Shown: piece after piece, positions 16,776 through 25,113 of the stretch
Position numbering within the stretch: position 1 is the stretch's first letter
How the letters are laid out: each line of letters begins with the position of its first letter
Origin: Chitinophagia bacterium
GTDB lineage: Bacteria > Bacteroidota > Bacteroidia > Chitinophagales > Chitinophagaceae
Length of the DNA: 41,190 bases
Direction of reading: 5' to 3'
NCBI GenBank assembly: GCA_009928005.1
Contig: RFVO01000010.1
Location: 1 to 41,190 of the forward strand
Position numbers and translations under genes: made by a program
The notes under the pieces: model-generated
Database searches by the model: none
Told to the model about the DNA's origin: nothing
Seen by the model: the letters and a program-made list of their open reading frames with translations, nothing else

Positions 16776-17546
16776 ATGAAGAAAATATTATTATTGGTTG
16801 CAGTGGTATTAATATCTGTAACCTATGTAAATGCACAAAAGGTTTTCTCTATACATGCTGTAAGAGTGGAGGGAAATATAGCTGCTTTTGAAAAAGTTCA
16901 AGCATTAGATTATAAAGTAGCTCAAGATGCAGTAAATAAGGGTGATGTAGCTTTTTGGGCAGCATTAAAAGTTGAGAAATTTGACGCTTTTGATGATGAA
17001 AAAGGATACAATTATATTTTTGTTCAATGGGCAAATAGTATTGATGAATTATTAAGCACTAAGTCAGCTTGGTGGAATAATAAATCAAAAGTACTTAGCG
17101 CTGCAGAGCAAGAAGAATTAAAAACATTATCTGCTACTTTTAATTGGACAAAAGATGCAAGAAACGTTTTTGTAACTGAAGATATGTTGAGTGGATCTGG
17201 TGGAGAATTTGTACAATTTAATTTTGGACGTCCGGCAAGTGTTTCAGGTTTTATAGCCGAAAACAAAGCGCTTTGGAAACCATTTTATGAAAAAAATATG
17301 ACAAAATTAAATATGGGTGGATGGGGCGTTGCCAGAAGATTAACTACTGGTAGTGATTCAGATAGCCCAACTATTATGTCATGGGATTCTTTTAAAACAA
17401 TGAGCGATTTAATGAAATATAGAATTGGCTTCCCTTTGCCTAAGGAAATGACAGATAAATCTAAAATGAGTCAATATATGCCTAATGGCTTTTCAAGTCA
17501 ACCAATATTTTCTATTATTAAATACACAAAAGACCCAGTTAAGTAA
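16776..17546 (+). CDS. Secreted protein with two ferredoxin-like domains (second family member)
   Basis: A 256-residue exported protein, signal peptide about 1-20 (ending YVNAQ). The two-module plan of the preceding gene is repeated: VFSIHAVRVEG, a helix through AFEKVQALDYKVAQDAVNKG, AFWAALKVEK and YNYIFVQWANS in the first half; EFVQFNFGRP, a helix through ENKALWKPFYEKNMTKLN, GGWGVARRL and PTIMSWDSF in the second. Similarity to the neighbour lies in the pattern of strands and aromatic positions, with low identity, so any duplication is old. It starts 32 bases after the preceding gene and ends at a strong terminator, so the two form an operon. No active site is recognised. Confidence 0.82.
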   Translation: MKKILLLVAVVLISVTYVNAQKVFSIHAVRVEGNIAAFEKVQALDYKVAQDAVNKGDVAFWAALKVEKFDAFDDEKGYNYIFVQWANSIDELLSTKSAWWNNKSKVLSAAEQEELKTLSATFNWTKDARNVFVTEDMLSGSGGEFVQFNFGRPASVSGFIAENKALWKPFYEKNMTKLNMGGWGVARRLTTGSDSDSPTIMSWDSFKTMSDLMKYRIGFPLPKEMTDKSKMSQYMPNGFSSQPIFSIIKYTKDPVK

Positions 17547-17568
17547 ATTAATTTACGAATCTTATACA

Positions 17569-17602
17569 AAAAAGGCCCCTTGATGTTTCAAGGGGCCTTT
17601 TT
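17569..17602. terminator. Bidirectional intrinsic terminator
   Basis: A 15-bp perfect stem (AAAAAGGCCCCTTGA / TCAAGGGGCCTTTTT) with a TGTT loop. It lies between the convergent secreted protein genes ending at 17546 and 17618 and should stop transcription from both sides. Confidence 0.95.
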
Positions 17603-17617
17603 AATTTTAAAAATAAA

Positions 17618-18418
17618 TTAGTGTTTAGTATACTCTCCTTTAGTGTTTACTGACATTAATATTTTCCAAGTAACAGATTTATGAAAAGCGCCTGTTCCAC
17701 CTATCAATTTTCCAATTTCAGTTAAATCAGGATAAGTGGGTGGAGTTGACCAGCCACCATCTAATACATCTTCATAATTTGTATAGCCATCAGCAGATAC
17801 ATAATTCCAATCATAGCCAGTGCCTACTGGTGATATTACACTTGAAGTAGACCAAGTTTTTTGATTCACTGCGCCTGAAGCCATTGATTTTTTAATAAAT
17901 GTTCCCCAAATCTTTGTTTGTAATTGATTCATTTTATCTACATCAGATACTTTAGAGTAATTAATTTTTATAAAATTACGCTGGCCATCCACTGACTCAT
18001 AGTTAGACATATTTAACATTGCCATTCCAACTCTATTGTTATCAATATTTAGTCCTCTTTGAACAAAGACTGCCTCGTCTTTACCCATAGATGCCATTAC
18101 TTTTTTTGCACCATAATCAAATGTTTCATTTAAATCATGCATGTTTTGTTTTGAACCTATAGTTATTAAAAAAAGAATATTAGGCTCTGATTCAGGGCCG
18201 GCAACTCTTTCTAATACATGCCAACTAGTTAACTTGCCTTCTTTAACTAAAACTTGTGCAACTTTACTCCAAAAATGTTCTTCGTTTTCTAACATCACTT
18301 TTAAGTCATTGCCGCCTACTTTTCTATAATCATGCATTACATAATACGGCTGTGTTAGCTGTGCGAAACTCATAATGCAAATAAGCATTGTGATTACAAG
18401 AGATACTGTTTTTTTCAT
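17618..18418 (-). CDS. Secreted protein with two ferredoxin-like domains (third family member)
   Basis: A 266-residue exported protein, signal peptide about 1-19 (ending MSFAQ). The first half shows PYYVMHDYRKVG, a helix around ENEEHFWSKVAQVLVKEG, SWHVLERVAG and NILFLITIGS. The second shows NFIKINYSKVS, a helix around NQLQTKIWGTFIKKSMASG, KTWSTSSVISP and WNYVSADGY. This is the same duplicated alpha/beta layout as the two genes convergent with it. Its promoter region (18438-18470) repeats two blocks from upstream of the gene at 15967. Function unknown; a secreted sensor, binding protein or cofactor-free enzyme are all possible, since the barrel fold supports each. Confidence 0.82.
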   Translation of the reverse strand: MKKTVSLVITMLICIMSFAQLTQPYYVMHDYRKVGGNDLKVMLENEEHFWSKVAQVLVKEGKLTSWHVLERVAGPESEPNILFLITIGSKQNMHDLNETFDYGAKKVMASMGKDEAVFVQRGLNIDNNRVGMAMLNMSNYESVDGQRNFIKINYSKVSDVDKMNQLQTKIWGTFIKKSMASGAVNQKTWSTSSVISPVGTGYDWNYVSADGYTNYEDVLDGGWSTPPTYPDLTEIGKLIGGTGAFHKSVTWKILMSVNTKGEYTKH

Positions 18419-18437
18419 AGTTTATTTATTGGTTATT

Positions 18438-18470
18438 ATAAATATAACTCTCTTTTTGAAACTAAAAAAT
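18438..18470 (-). promoter_or_regulatory. Promoter element shared with the gene starting at 15967
   Basis: Read on the minus strand: TTTTTTAGTTTCA, AAAAGAGA, GTTATATTTAT, then 19 bases to the ATG. Compare 15913-15945. Both blocks are identical in the two copies while the 8-base spacer differs, which suggests selection on the blocks more than a very recent duplication. Confidence 0.65.
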
Positions 18471-18498
18471 AATTTATACTTAAATAAATACCTATTGC

Positions 18499-20718
18499 TT
18501 ATAGCTTCACCATCTTAAACTGTTGCACTATTTTGTTGTCATTGGAGCTTACCTTAATTATATAAGTACCTGCCGATAATTGACCAAGTGTAATTGGCAT
18601 TCCTGCTGTAAGGTTTTGTTTAATAGCTACTCTTGTGCCAGTAGCTAAATCATATACCTCTATATTTAGCCTTTGATAGCCTTTAACTACAAAATCAAAG
18701 TTCAGTTGATTCACAAAAGGGTTTGGTGCTAGTTTTATAAACTCACCAGCACTTAAATTAATAACATCGGTTACTAAAAAATAATAAGGACTACTTAATG
18801 CGCTTACACATCCGTTCTGGGTGGTTTTCACGGTGTAGGACCCTACTTTAGATGGATCTGAAAGTTTAATTTTTTGAGTAGTATCGGTTATAGCGGTGCC
18901 GTCTTTGAACCATACATTGCCTATGCTTGCGCTAGATATAAGGTTGTTGGTTGGTGTGGTTGGTGTAGAAAACTTAAGCAGCTTAATAGCATCTGTAGTT
19001 TTAGTACATCCATTTGTATCTATTCTAGTAACATAAAATGTGTCATTAGTCTTAAATACCAATTGGTCCGTGTTAGTAGCTTTTACTTTATTATTTACAT
19101 ACCATATTGTACTATCAGATTTTGAATAGTTAGTTAACTTAACCGTTGTACTATCAGTACCACATATACTATACTGTGTTTTATCAAAAATTGGTTTAGG
19201 AGCATCAGCACAACTCACTTGGTATATAATAGATGCTCTTTTGATATTATTAAAATCATACATCAATAAGGCATTTGTATTTTTTTTAAAATTGGGGTAT
19301 TTAATTAGATTCATTTCTTTAAAGTAGGTGCTATCTAATTTTTTTCCAGATTCTAACTTAATATCGCGTATAACTGTTTTTTCAAATTTACCATTCACTA
19401 CTTTATAATAATACCCCAAAGTTGGACTTCCATCAACATAATTTTTTGGATCAAGTCCCCAATTACCTGGTATCATTTCAATGCCTTCTGCGGTTTCGTC
19501 AATATCTAAGCCATGCGAAAATAAACCTGTGCCTCTGTCAATGCCGCTATCTTTGAAAAATTGTGTGGTTAAATCTTTACCATTTAAACCCAACACCTTC
19601 CAGCCATAGGTTGTTCTATTAAAATTCAGTTTATAATAATTATTCACATAAAAACCTCCAACTACAATTTCTTCTTCACCATTTTTATCTATATCCATTT
19701 TATAGGCTGTAATTTTTTCATGAATATTGAGTCGATAATAATCATCGGCATCTAGTTTTGAATATTTAACGGGTATTAAAATTGAGTCTCTATTTAAACT
19801 AATGGTTTCTAACTTTTTAGTGTTGAAGTTATATGTAGCATAAGTAAATGTTTTGAAATTATAAGGCTGCCAATCTGGTTCACCAATATCTTTAGAATTA
19901 GAATTATCAAATATTATTGTAGCAAATTCATTTTGATTATTGGTGTTGGCAACATTAAATAATGGGTACCTGCTCACCCAATGGTCAAATCTTTTACCCC
20001 AAGTATCAGATAAGTCAGTATTAATTCTAAAAAAATTTTTATTGATTTTATCATATTTATATACATTAACATAGTTTGGTCCTCTGTCAGTTGCAATTAT
20101 TTCATCAGCTCCGTCTTTATCAATATCTGCAACATAGGTTGACTCTACATTTAAGCTGTTTGCGTCTAGGGTTAATGTATCAAATGATTTTCCATTATTT
20201 ATAAAAACTTTGTCTGGCCAATTATCATTAATCATTTCCGGACTTAATTTTCTATTACTGTCTGCACCGTGATAATTTTGTATTAAATAATGGTAATCAT
20301 TTAGTCCATCTCCATTAAAATCTCCATAACCTCCAAGCCACATGTCTCCTTTAGCTTTAATTACATAATTTGTATCTAAAACATATTGACCATTTTTGTT
20401 TTGAATAAAAATGCCTTTTAAATACTCTCTTGTAGCATTATTACTTGGAAATAATTGGAATGTTAAATCTGGTAAGCCATCTTTGTTAAAATCATATAAA
20501 TCTACTCCTTGATTGGTTCCAATATTACCAATTTGCCCATTTGCATTTCCATTTCCTGGTGCAGCTGAATCAATACCTCCATTATTTCTTTTTAACCATG
20601 AAGAAAAGCCTTGAGGGAAAACTAAAATACTATCTTTTACAATCCACTTTTGAGAAAAAGCTTCATTAAAAATTGAAGTAAGTAAAATGAAGCCAATAAT
20701 TAAATATTTTTTATTCAT
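18499..20718 (-). CDS. T9SS-secreted FG-GAP / VCBS-repeat surface protein
   Basis: A 739-residue protein with a signal peptide (about 1-22, ending EAFSQ). Several calcium-binding-like loops of the FG-GAP/VCBS type follow: DFNKDGLPDL, DFNGDGLNDY, DIDKDGADEI and DIDKNGEEEI, as in an integrin-like beta-propeller. Residues about 500-650 look like immunoglobulin-like segments of the kind found before sorting domains (C-x-T near CGTDS and NGC repeats). The last about 80 residues (LAPNPF ... VYDLATGTRV ... LSAGTYIIKV) are a type A T9SS C-terminal sorting domain, so the protein should cross the outer membrane and be anchored or released. Its ATG abuts the stop of the upstream FG-GAP lipoprotein with no gap. 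Confidence 0.92.
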   Translation of the reverse strand: MNKKYLIIGFILLTSIFNEAFSQKWIVKDSILVFPQGFSSWLKRNNGGIDSAAPGNGNANGQIGNIGTNQGVDLYDFNKDGLPDLTFQLFPSNNATREYLKGIFIQNKNGQYVLDTNYVIKAKGDMWLGGYGDFNGDGLNDYHYLIQNYHGADSNRKLSPEMINDNWPDKVFINNGKSFDTLTLDANSLNVESTYVADIDKDGADEIIATDRGPNYVNVYKYDKINKNFFRINTDLSDTWGKRFDHWVSRYPLFNVANTNNQNEFATIIFDNSNSKDIGEPDWQPYNFKTFTYATYNFNTKKLETISLNRDSILIPVKYSKLDADDYYRLNIHEKITAYKMDIDKNGEEEIVVGGFYVNNYYKLNFNRTTYGWKVLGLNGKDLTTQFFKDSGIDRGTGLFSHGLDIDETAEGIEMIPGNWGLDPKNYVDGSPTLGYYYKVVNGKFEKTVIRDIKLESGKKLDSTYFKEMNLIKYPNFKKNTNALLMYDFNNIKRASIIYQVSCADAPKPIFDKTQYSICGTDSTTVKLTNYSKSDSTIWYVNNKVKATNTDQLVFKTNDTFYVTRIDTNGCTKTTDAIKLLKFSTPTTPTNNLISSASIGNVWFKDGTAITDTTQKIKLSDPSKVGSYTVKTTQNGCVSALSSPYYFLVTDVINLSAGEFIKLAPNPFVNQLNFDFVVKGYQRLNIEVYDLATGTRVAIKQNLTAGMPITLGQLSAGTYIIKVSSNDNKIVQQFKMVKL

Positions 20719-22254
20719 TTAATATTTTAATCTAAATTTTTTATTAATCTTAAATCCCTTTTTGGTATTCTCCCACCAAAAGACAGCACCTTTAGTGTTA
20801 CTTAAAGTACTTTTTCTATAAGTAGGATAAAATAAATCCATATCTCCATCTTTGTCTATATCATAAGCCCATACCTGAAGCTCCCCAATTAAGCTATTAT
20901 CCTTTTCTATGTAGTTTGCTCTATACTCAAATTGAGAACCTGTATTTTCATAGTATTCTTGAAGATAATCCCAGGGTGCACCAACTTTTGATTGAGCGCT
21001 TCCCACAATTAAATCAAGATCTCCATCTCCATCGCCATCTACCATATTAATTCTTTCAGCAGATTCTATTTCACCCAAAAAATAAACGTATTTTTTTATG
21101 GTTTTGCCCACTACCGGAAAATTCTTAACGCCTGTTTTTGTAAGCACAGATAGGGTTTGGGACATATCGGTAGAATTATACCGATTGTTTTCATCTAACT
21201 GATTTACATATAAATTAATCATATCTATTTTCCCATCACCATCAAAATCTAATTTATTTCCAATAGCTTGATTGAAAAAATTGGGTTTAGGTAAAGTTCC
21301 TCTTTGAAATTTATTATCCCCTAAATTTTTTAAATAATCTCCATGGTCCAAATCAGATAATAAAACATCATCCTTTCCATCAAGGTCCCAATCAAACATT
21401 GTTATGTTAAAAGATAATGGTTTATTGGGTTCATCAAGTACTTCTACTGGTTGATATTGTAATTTACCTTTTGATAATAGTAAACATATATAATTACCAA
21501 TATATTTTACAGTACTACCTGGTGCACCATTTTGACCTGTCCACCATTCACCCATATATGATAATCCAAAATCAGCATATCCATCGTTATTTAAGTCTCG
21601 ATAATCAATTATTACATGTTGAAGGGAATCTCTAACAGAAGGTTTGAAATCTTTAAGATTAAAAGAATAAATATTGTTTCCTAAATAATCTTTTATTTCA
21701 AAAATGGATGGCAAGGGAGATTTTTCAGAAACTCTTCTATAAGAAACTATATCTGGAACACCATCTTGATTAAAATCATAAACAGTGCTTTTTCCAGCTG
21801 CATGGTCGTTCCAATTTAAATCCGGAAATAAATCAGTATTCACTGTAGGAAGTATAGGTATATTGGTAACTGTAATTGTTTTATCACTTGAATTAGTTGA
21901 TGTCGCTTTTGATTTAACAACTACTTGAACAGAATAATTACCCATTCTTTTATGACCAGGAATATTTAAACTTAAACTAGCAGCTGTTATAGTGGTATCA
22001 AGTTTGAATATTTGTTTAGCGCTATCTGTCCAGGTGCTAGTTACTGAATATATAAAACCTGCAGCTGGAACTTTAGTACTTACTGTTATAATAAGAGGCA
22101 GTGTATCTGAAACATAATATGTTCCTGTATCTAAGTTGGTTGAAAATTTAACCGCTTCTTCTGGAACTACTACTACCGGTGGTGTAACAGCCACTTCCGA
22201 TTTTTTACATGCAATGAGAAACAAGAATCCCAAGACAAAAACGACTCTTTTCAT
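20719..22254 (-). CDS. FG-GAP / VCBS-repeat lipoprotein
   Basis: A 511-residue lipoprotein. I start it at the ATG at 22254, which gives a short signal ending in lipobox LIAC (Cys17). An upstream in-frame start would run back through the terminator and the tRNA-Phe gene, and is rejected. An Ig-like domain (about residues 30-130) precedes a propeller with repeated DxDxDG-type loops: DFNQDGVPDI, DLNNDGYADF, DWDLDGKDDV, DFDGDGKIDM, DGDGDGDLDL and DIDKDGDMDL. Such proteins usually sit on the cell surface and bind partners or glycans. The gene directly abuts the T9SS-sorted FG-GAP gene, so the two probably act together. A -7 element at 22284-22291 lies 29 bases upstream of the start. Confidence 0.9.
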   Translation of the reverse strand: MKRVVFVLGFLFLIACKKSEVAVTPPVVVVPEEAVKFSTNLDTGTYYVSDTLPLIITVSTKVPAAGFIYSVTSTWTDSAKQIFKLDTTITAASLSLNIPGHKRMGNYSVQVVVKSKATSTNSSDKTITVTNIPILPTVNTDLFPDLNWNDHAAGKSTVYDFNQDGVPDIVSYRRVSEKSPLPSIFEIKDYLGNNIYSFNLKDFKPSVRDSLQHVIIDYRDLNNDGYADFGLSYMGEWWTGQNGAPGSTVKYIGNYICLLLSKGKLQYQPVEVLDEPNKPLSFNITMFDWDLDGKDDVLLSDLDHGDYLKNLGDNKFQRGTLPKPNFFNQAIGNKLDFDGDGKIDMINLYVNQLDENNRYNSTDMSQTLSVLTKTGVKNFPVVGKTIKKYVYFLGEIESAERINMVDGDGDGDLDLIVGSAQSKVGAPWDYLQEYYENTGSQFEYRANYIEKDNSLIGELQVWAYDIDKDGDMDLFYPTYRKSTLSNTKGAVFWWENTKKGFKINKKFRLKY

Positions 22255-22283
22255 AAAATATAATTTTATGCTCTTGGGGTACT

Positions 22284-22291
22284 CAAATATA
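22284..22291 (-). promoter_or_regulatory. -7 promoter element TATATTTG for the FG-GAP operon
   Basis: TATATTTG on the minus strand matches TAnnTTTG and lies 29 bases upstream of the ATG at 22254. It touches the U-tract of the tRNA-Phe terminator, so any upstream box must lie inside the terminator hairpin. Confidence 0.6.
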
Positions 22292-22292
22292 T

Positions 22293-22320
22293 AAAAAAGC
22301 CCCGAACAATCGTTCAGGGC
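22293..22320 (-). terminator. Intrinsic terminator of the tRNA-Phe gene
   Basis: On the minus strand GCCCTGAAC, GATT, GTTCGGGGC, then six T. The stem has nine pairs including one G-U; on the plus strand that pair is a mismatch and no T-run follows, so it acts on the minus strand. It begins three bases after the tRNA. Confidence 0.88.
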
Positions 22321-22323
22321 TTG

Positions 22324-22396
22324 TGGCACCACCCGGGCTCGAACCGGGGACACAAGGATTTTCAGTCCTTTGCTCTACCAACTGAGCTACAGCGCC
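22324..22396 (-). tRNA. tRNA-Phe (GAA anticodon)
   Basis: A full cloverleaf reads on the minus strand: acceptor GGCGCTG pairing with TGGTGCC (with G-U pairs), TA, D-arm GCTCAGTTGGTAGAGC, an anticodon arm with CTGAAAATC giving anticodon GAA, and T-arm CCCGG TTCGAGC CCGGG, then discriminator A. CCA is not encoded and must be added. The gene is 73 bases without CCA. It has its own promoter (22443-22474) and terminator. Confidence 0.97.
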
Positions 22397-22442
22397 ATCC
22401 TTTAAGTTCATTTTAGTCTTAGAACCTTTATGAACCGGGGAG

Positions 22443-22474
22443 CAAATATAGGCCAGGCGGCCTTAAATAGCAAA
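22443..22474 (-). promoter_or_regulatory. Promoter of tRNA-Phe (TTTG-N20-TATATTTG)
   Basis: On the minus strand a TTTG box at 22471-22474 is followed after 20 bases by TATATTTG at 22443-22450, a textbook Bacteroidota housekeeping promoter. It ends 46 bases upstream of the mature tRNA 5' end, leaving a short 5' leader for RNase P. Confidence 0.8.
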
Positions 22475-22508
22475 AAATATGGATTCTTTATTGAAAATCG
22501 GTCATTTA

Positions 22509-23393
22509 CTAAGCCGATGTGGCTACTATAAAAAAGGAGATAATAATTAAAGCTAGACCCAACCATTGCTTAAGACTTAGTCTCTCTTTAAAAAAGAAGT
22601 AGCCAATTAATACTGATAAAAGCTGGCTACTTATAATTAATATATTAATAACCATTATAGGCAAGTACTGATATGAAATATTAATAGCAAGTCCTCCTGA
22701 CACTAATAATAAACCCAATTTTAAATATGTGAAAATATGTTTAGCACTTATAAAATTAAATAAGTTTTTAAATAAGCCATCTCGTATTACTAATACCAGT
22801 CCAAATAACATAGCTGTTGTTTCAATCACTAAACTAAAACCAAGTGGTCCCCACCAACTTATTGGATAAGTATAAAGCGCATAAGAGCTACCCCAAAAAA
22901 AGCTAGCCAATACGCCGTATAACATTCCATTTTTTTGTTCGCTAATACTTGATTGCTGTTTGCCTTGAAAATATAAAAGCAGTAAACCTGCTGTTGAAAA
23001 AATAAAGGCGTATAAATAATTAACTTTCCAAACTTCACCTACAATAAATACAGCTGTTAAAATAGTAAATAATTTTATCGCAGATACAGGCACCACAATA
23101 CTTACAGGCGCCTTCTGTATGCCTCTTAAAAAAAACACTAAACCGAAAATATTAAATACACTTAATGCAATGGTTAATAAAAAAGGAGTACCGAAACTTA
23201 AAGGATGCACCGTCCAGCCTTTAAAAAAAATGCTTTCTCTACAACCAAAATATAAAATAGAAAAAATTAAAGATGCAAATATGCCTCTGTAAAACATGCC
23301 TATTTGATAAGGTATCGTTTGCGTTACTTTTTTCCAATATGCATTACTGATGGCAAAACAAAGCGCGCCAATTAAGACAAATACAATTCCCAT
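22509..23393 (-). CDS. EamA / DMT superfamily membrane transporter
   Basis: A 294-residue integral membrane protein with about ten hydrophobic helices arranged as two EamA halves, starting MGIVFVLIGALCFAISNAYWKK with the second half from about residue 155 (YGVLASFFWGSSYALYTYPI). The final helix pair carries the typical EamA ending FFFKERLSLKQWLGLALIIISF. Members export or import small metabolites such as amino acids, nucleosides or sugars; the substrate cannot be told. The start lies two bases after the asnS stop, so it is translated from the asnS transcript. Confidence 0.88.
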   Translation of the reverse strand: MGIVFVLIGALCFAISNAYWKKVTQTIPYQIGMFYRGIFASLIFSILYFGCRESIFFKGWTVHPLSFGTPFLLTIALSVFNIFGLVFFLRGIQKAPVSIVVPVSAIKLFTILTAVFIVGEVWKVNYLYAFIFSTAGLLLLYFQGKQQSSISEQKNGMLYGVLASFFWGSSYALYTYPISWWGPLGFSLVIETTAMLFGLVLVIRDGLFKNLFNFISAKHIFTYLKLGLLLVSGGLAINISYQYLPIMVINILIISSQLLSVLIGYFFFKERLSLKQWLGLALIIISFFIVATSA

Positions 23394-23395
23394 TA

Positions 23396-24844
23396 TTAAT
23401 ATTCACAATTTTTCGGCGTTCTTGCAAAAGGAATTACGTCTCTAATATTGGTCATGCCTGTAACAAATTGTATCATTCTTTCAAAACCTAAACCAAAGCC
23501 TGCATGCGGCACAGTTCCAAATCTTCTAGTATCTAAATACCAACTCATGTCTTCTAAAGGTATGTGCATGGCCTTCATTCTTGCTTCTAATTTGTCTAAA
23601 CGCTCTTCTCTTTGACTACCACCCACAATTTCTCCAATGCCTGGGGCTAGTATATCCATCGCTGCTACAGTTTCCTTTCCAGGCTCACAGCCGTCGTTCA
23701 TACGCATATAAAATGCTTTGATTGCCGCTGGATAACCTGTAACAATAACTGGTTTTTTAAAATGTTGCTCTACTAAATATCTTTCATGCTCACTTTGTAA
23801 ATCAATTCCCCACTTCACTTCGTATTGGAATTTCTTTTTCTTATAGTGATTACTATTTAATAAAATTTCAATTGCTTCTGTATAAGTAATGCGTTCAAAA
23901 TTATTATTAATAACTAATTCTAATTTTTCTCTTAAACCTAGGCCACTTCTTTTTTCAGTAGGCAATTGTTTTTCTTCTTCTGCTAAACGTGCATCTAAAA
24001 AATCAATATCATCTGCATTATTTTTTAATGCATAATTAATTAAATGTTTTATAAAGGCTTCCGCTAAATTCATATTGTCTTCAATATCATAAAAAGCCAT
24101 TTCAGGTTCAATCATCCAAAACTCTGCTAGGTGTCTAGTAGTGTTTGAATTCTCTGCGCGAAATGTTGGACCAAAAGTATAAATCTCTGAAAAGGCCATG
24201 GCGCCTAGCTCTCCTTCGAGTTGACCACTCACTGTTAAGTTAGTTCCTTTACCAAAAAAATCTTGTGTATAATCAATTTCACCTTTATCATTTTTAGGAG
24301 CACCATCTAAAGGAAGTGTAGTAACTCTAAACATTTCACCTGCACCCTCTGCATCTGAACTTGTAATAATAGGGGTATGCAAATACACAAAGCCTCTTTC
24401 GTTGAAAAACTGATGTACCGCAAAAGCAAGCGCATGTCTTAATCTAAAAACAGATCCAAAAGTATTGGTACGAAAACGCAAATGCGCTTTCTCTCTTAAA
24501 AATTCTAAAGAATGTTTTTTAGGCTGTAAAGGAAATTTTTCTGCATCACTATCTCCTAAAATTTCAAGGGTCTTCGCTTTTACTTCTACGTTTTGTCCTT
24601 TTCCTAAACTTTCTACCACGGTACCTACTATTTTTAAAGAAGCGCCGGTTGTAACGCGTTTTAATAAGGCTTCGTCAAATTCTCCCAATGTGGCCACTAT
24701 TTGAATGTTTACGTTGGTACTTCCGTCGTTTAAAGCTATGAACTGATTGTTTCTAAAAGTACGCACCCATCCCATTACCACCACTTCTGTTCCAGTAGGC
24801 GTGCCCGATAACAATTGCTTTATTTTGATTCTGTTGTTGAACAT
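23396..24844 (-). CDS. asnS: Asparaginyl-tRNA synthetase
   Basis: A cytoplasmic class IIb aminoacyl-tRNA synthetase of 482 residues that charges tRNA-Asn. An OB-fold anticodon-binding domain (about 15-105, including [20 protein letters not shown]) is followed by the catalytic core with motif 2 around [20 protein letters not shown] and motif 3 in [12 protein letters not shown]. The presence of AsnRS-specific features and an uninterrupted standard length supports AsnRS over AspRS. I start it at the ATG at 24844 (MFNNRIK); a TTG-initiated extension of seven codons would begin inside the -7 promoter element at 24863-24870. The EamA transporter gene follows after two bases. Confidence 0.96.
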   Translation of the reverse strand: MFNNRIKIKQLLSGTPTGTEVVVMGWVRTFRNNQFIALNDGSTNVNIQIVATLGEFDEALLKRVTTGASLKIVGTVVESLGKGQNVEVKAKTLEILGDSDAEKFPLQPKKHSLEFLREKAHLRFRTNTFGSVFRLRHALAFAVHQFFNERGFVYLHTPIITSSDAEGAGEMFRVTTLPLDGAPKNDKGEIDYTQDFFGKGTNLTVSGQLEGELGAMAFSEIYTFGPTFRAENSNTTRHLAEFWMIEPEMAFYDIEDNMNLAEAFIKHLINYALKNNADDIDFLDARLAEEEKQLPTEKRSGLGLREKLELVINNNFERITYTEAIEILLNSNHYKKKKFQYEVKWGIDLQSEHERYLVEQHFKKPVIVTGYPAAIKAFYMRMNDGCEPGKETVAAMDILAPGIGEIVGGSQREERLDKLEARMKAMHIPLEDMSWYLDTRRFGTVPHAGFGLGFERMIQFVTGMTNIRDVIPFARTPKNCEY

Positions 24845-24862
24845 GTTTCTGATTTCGAATGG

Positions 24863-24870
24863 CAAAGATA
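24863..24870 (-). promoter_or_regulatory. -7 promoter element TATCTTTG for asnS
   Basis: Minus-strand TATCTTTG fits TAnnTTTG exactly, 18 bases upstream of the asnS ATG, implying a leader of about 12 bases. It helps choose the start codon. Confidence 0.7.
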
Positions 24871-25113
24871 ATCGGTTTCGAGGGCCAAATACCCTGTTTT
24901 TGGTATAAAAACAGATAAAAAATTGTTTTTTTGTTAAAAAATCTGCTTAACATTGCAGTAGCAACGAGCAAATTGATTCTTTTTAATGTTGATAGCTCGC
25001 TACACCAATTCCCTATATTCAATTTACGGTCTCAATATTTTCGACCGAAATTTCAAAAAGTGTTCAAATAAGCCCAAATCTTGATTCGATTTTTAAATAA
25101 ACCCTAGTTCAAA

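Noticed and set aside
22255-22353. N-terminal extension of the FG-GAP lipoprotein upstream of 22254
   Set aside because: It would translate the tRNA-Phe terminator and part of the tRNA; the ATG at 22254 gives a proper lipobox signal and has a promoter element upstream.
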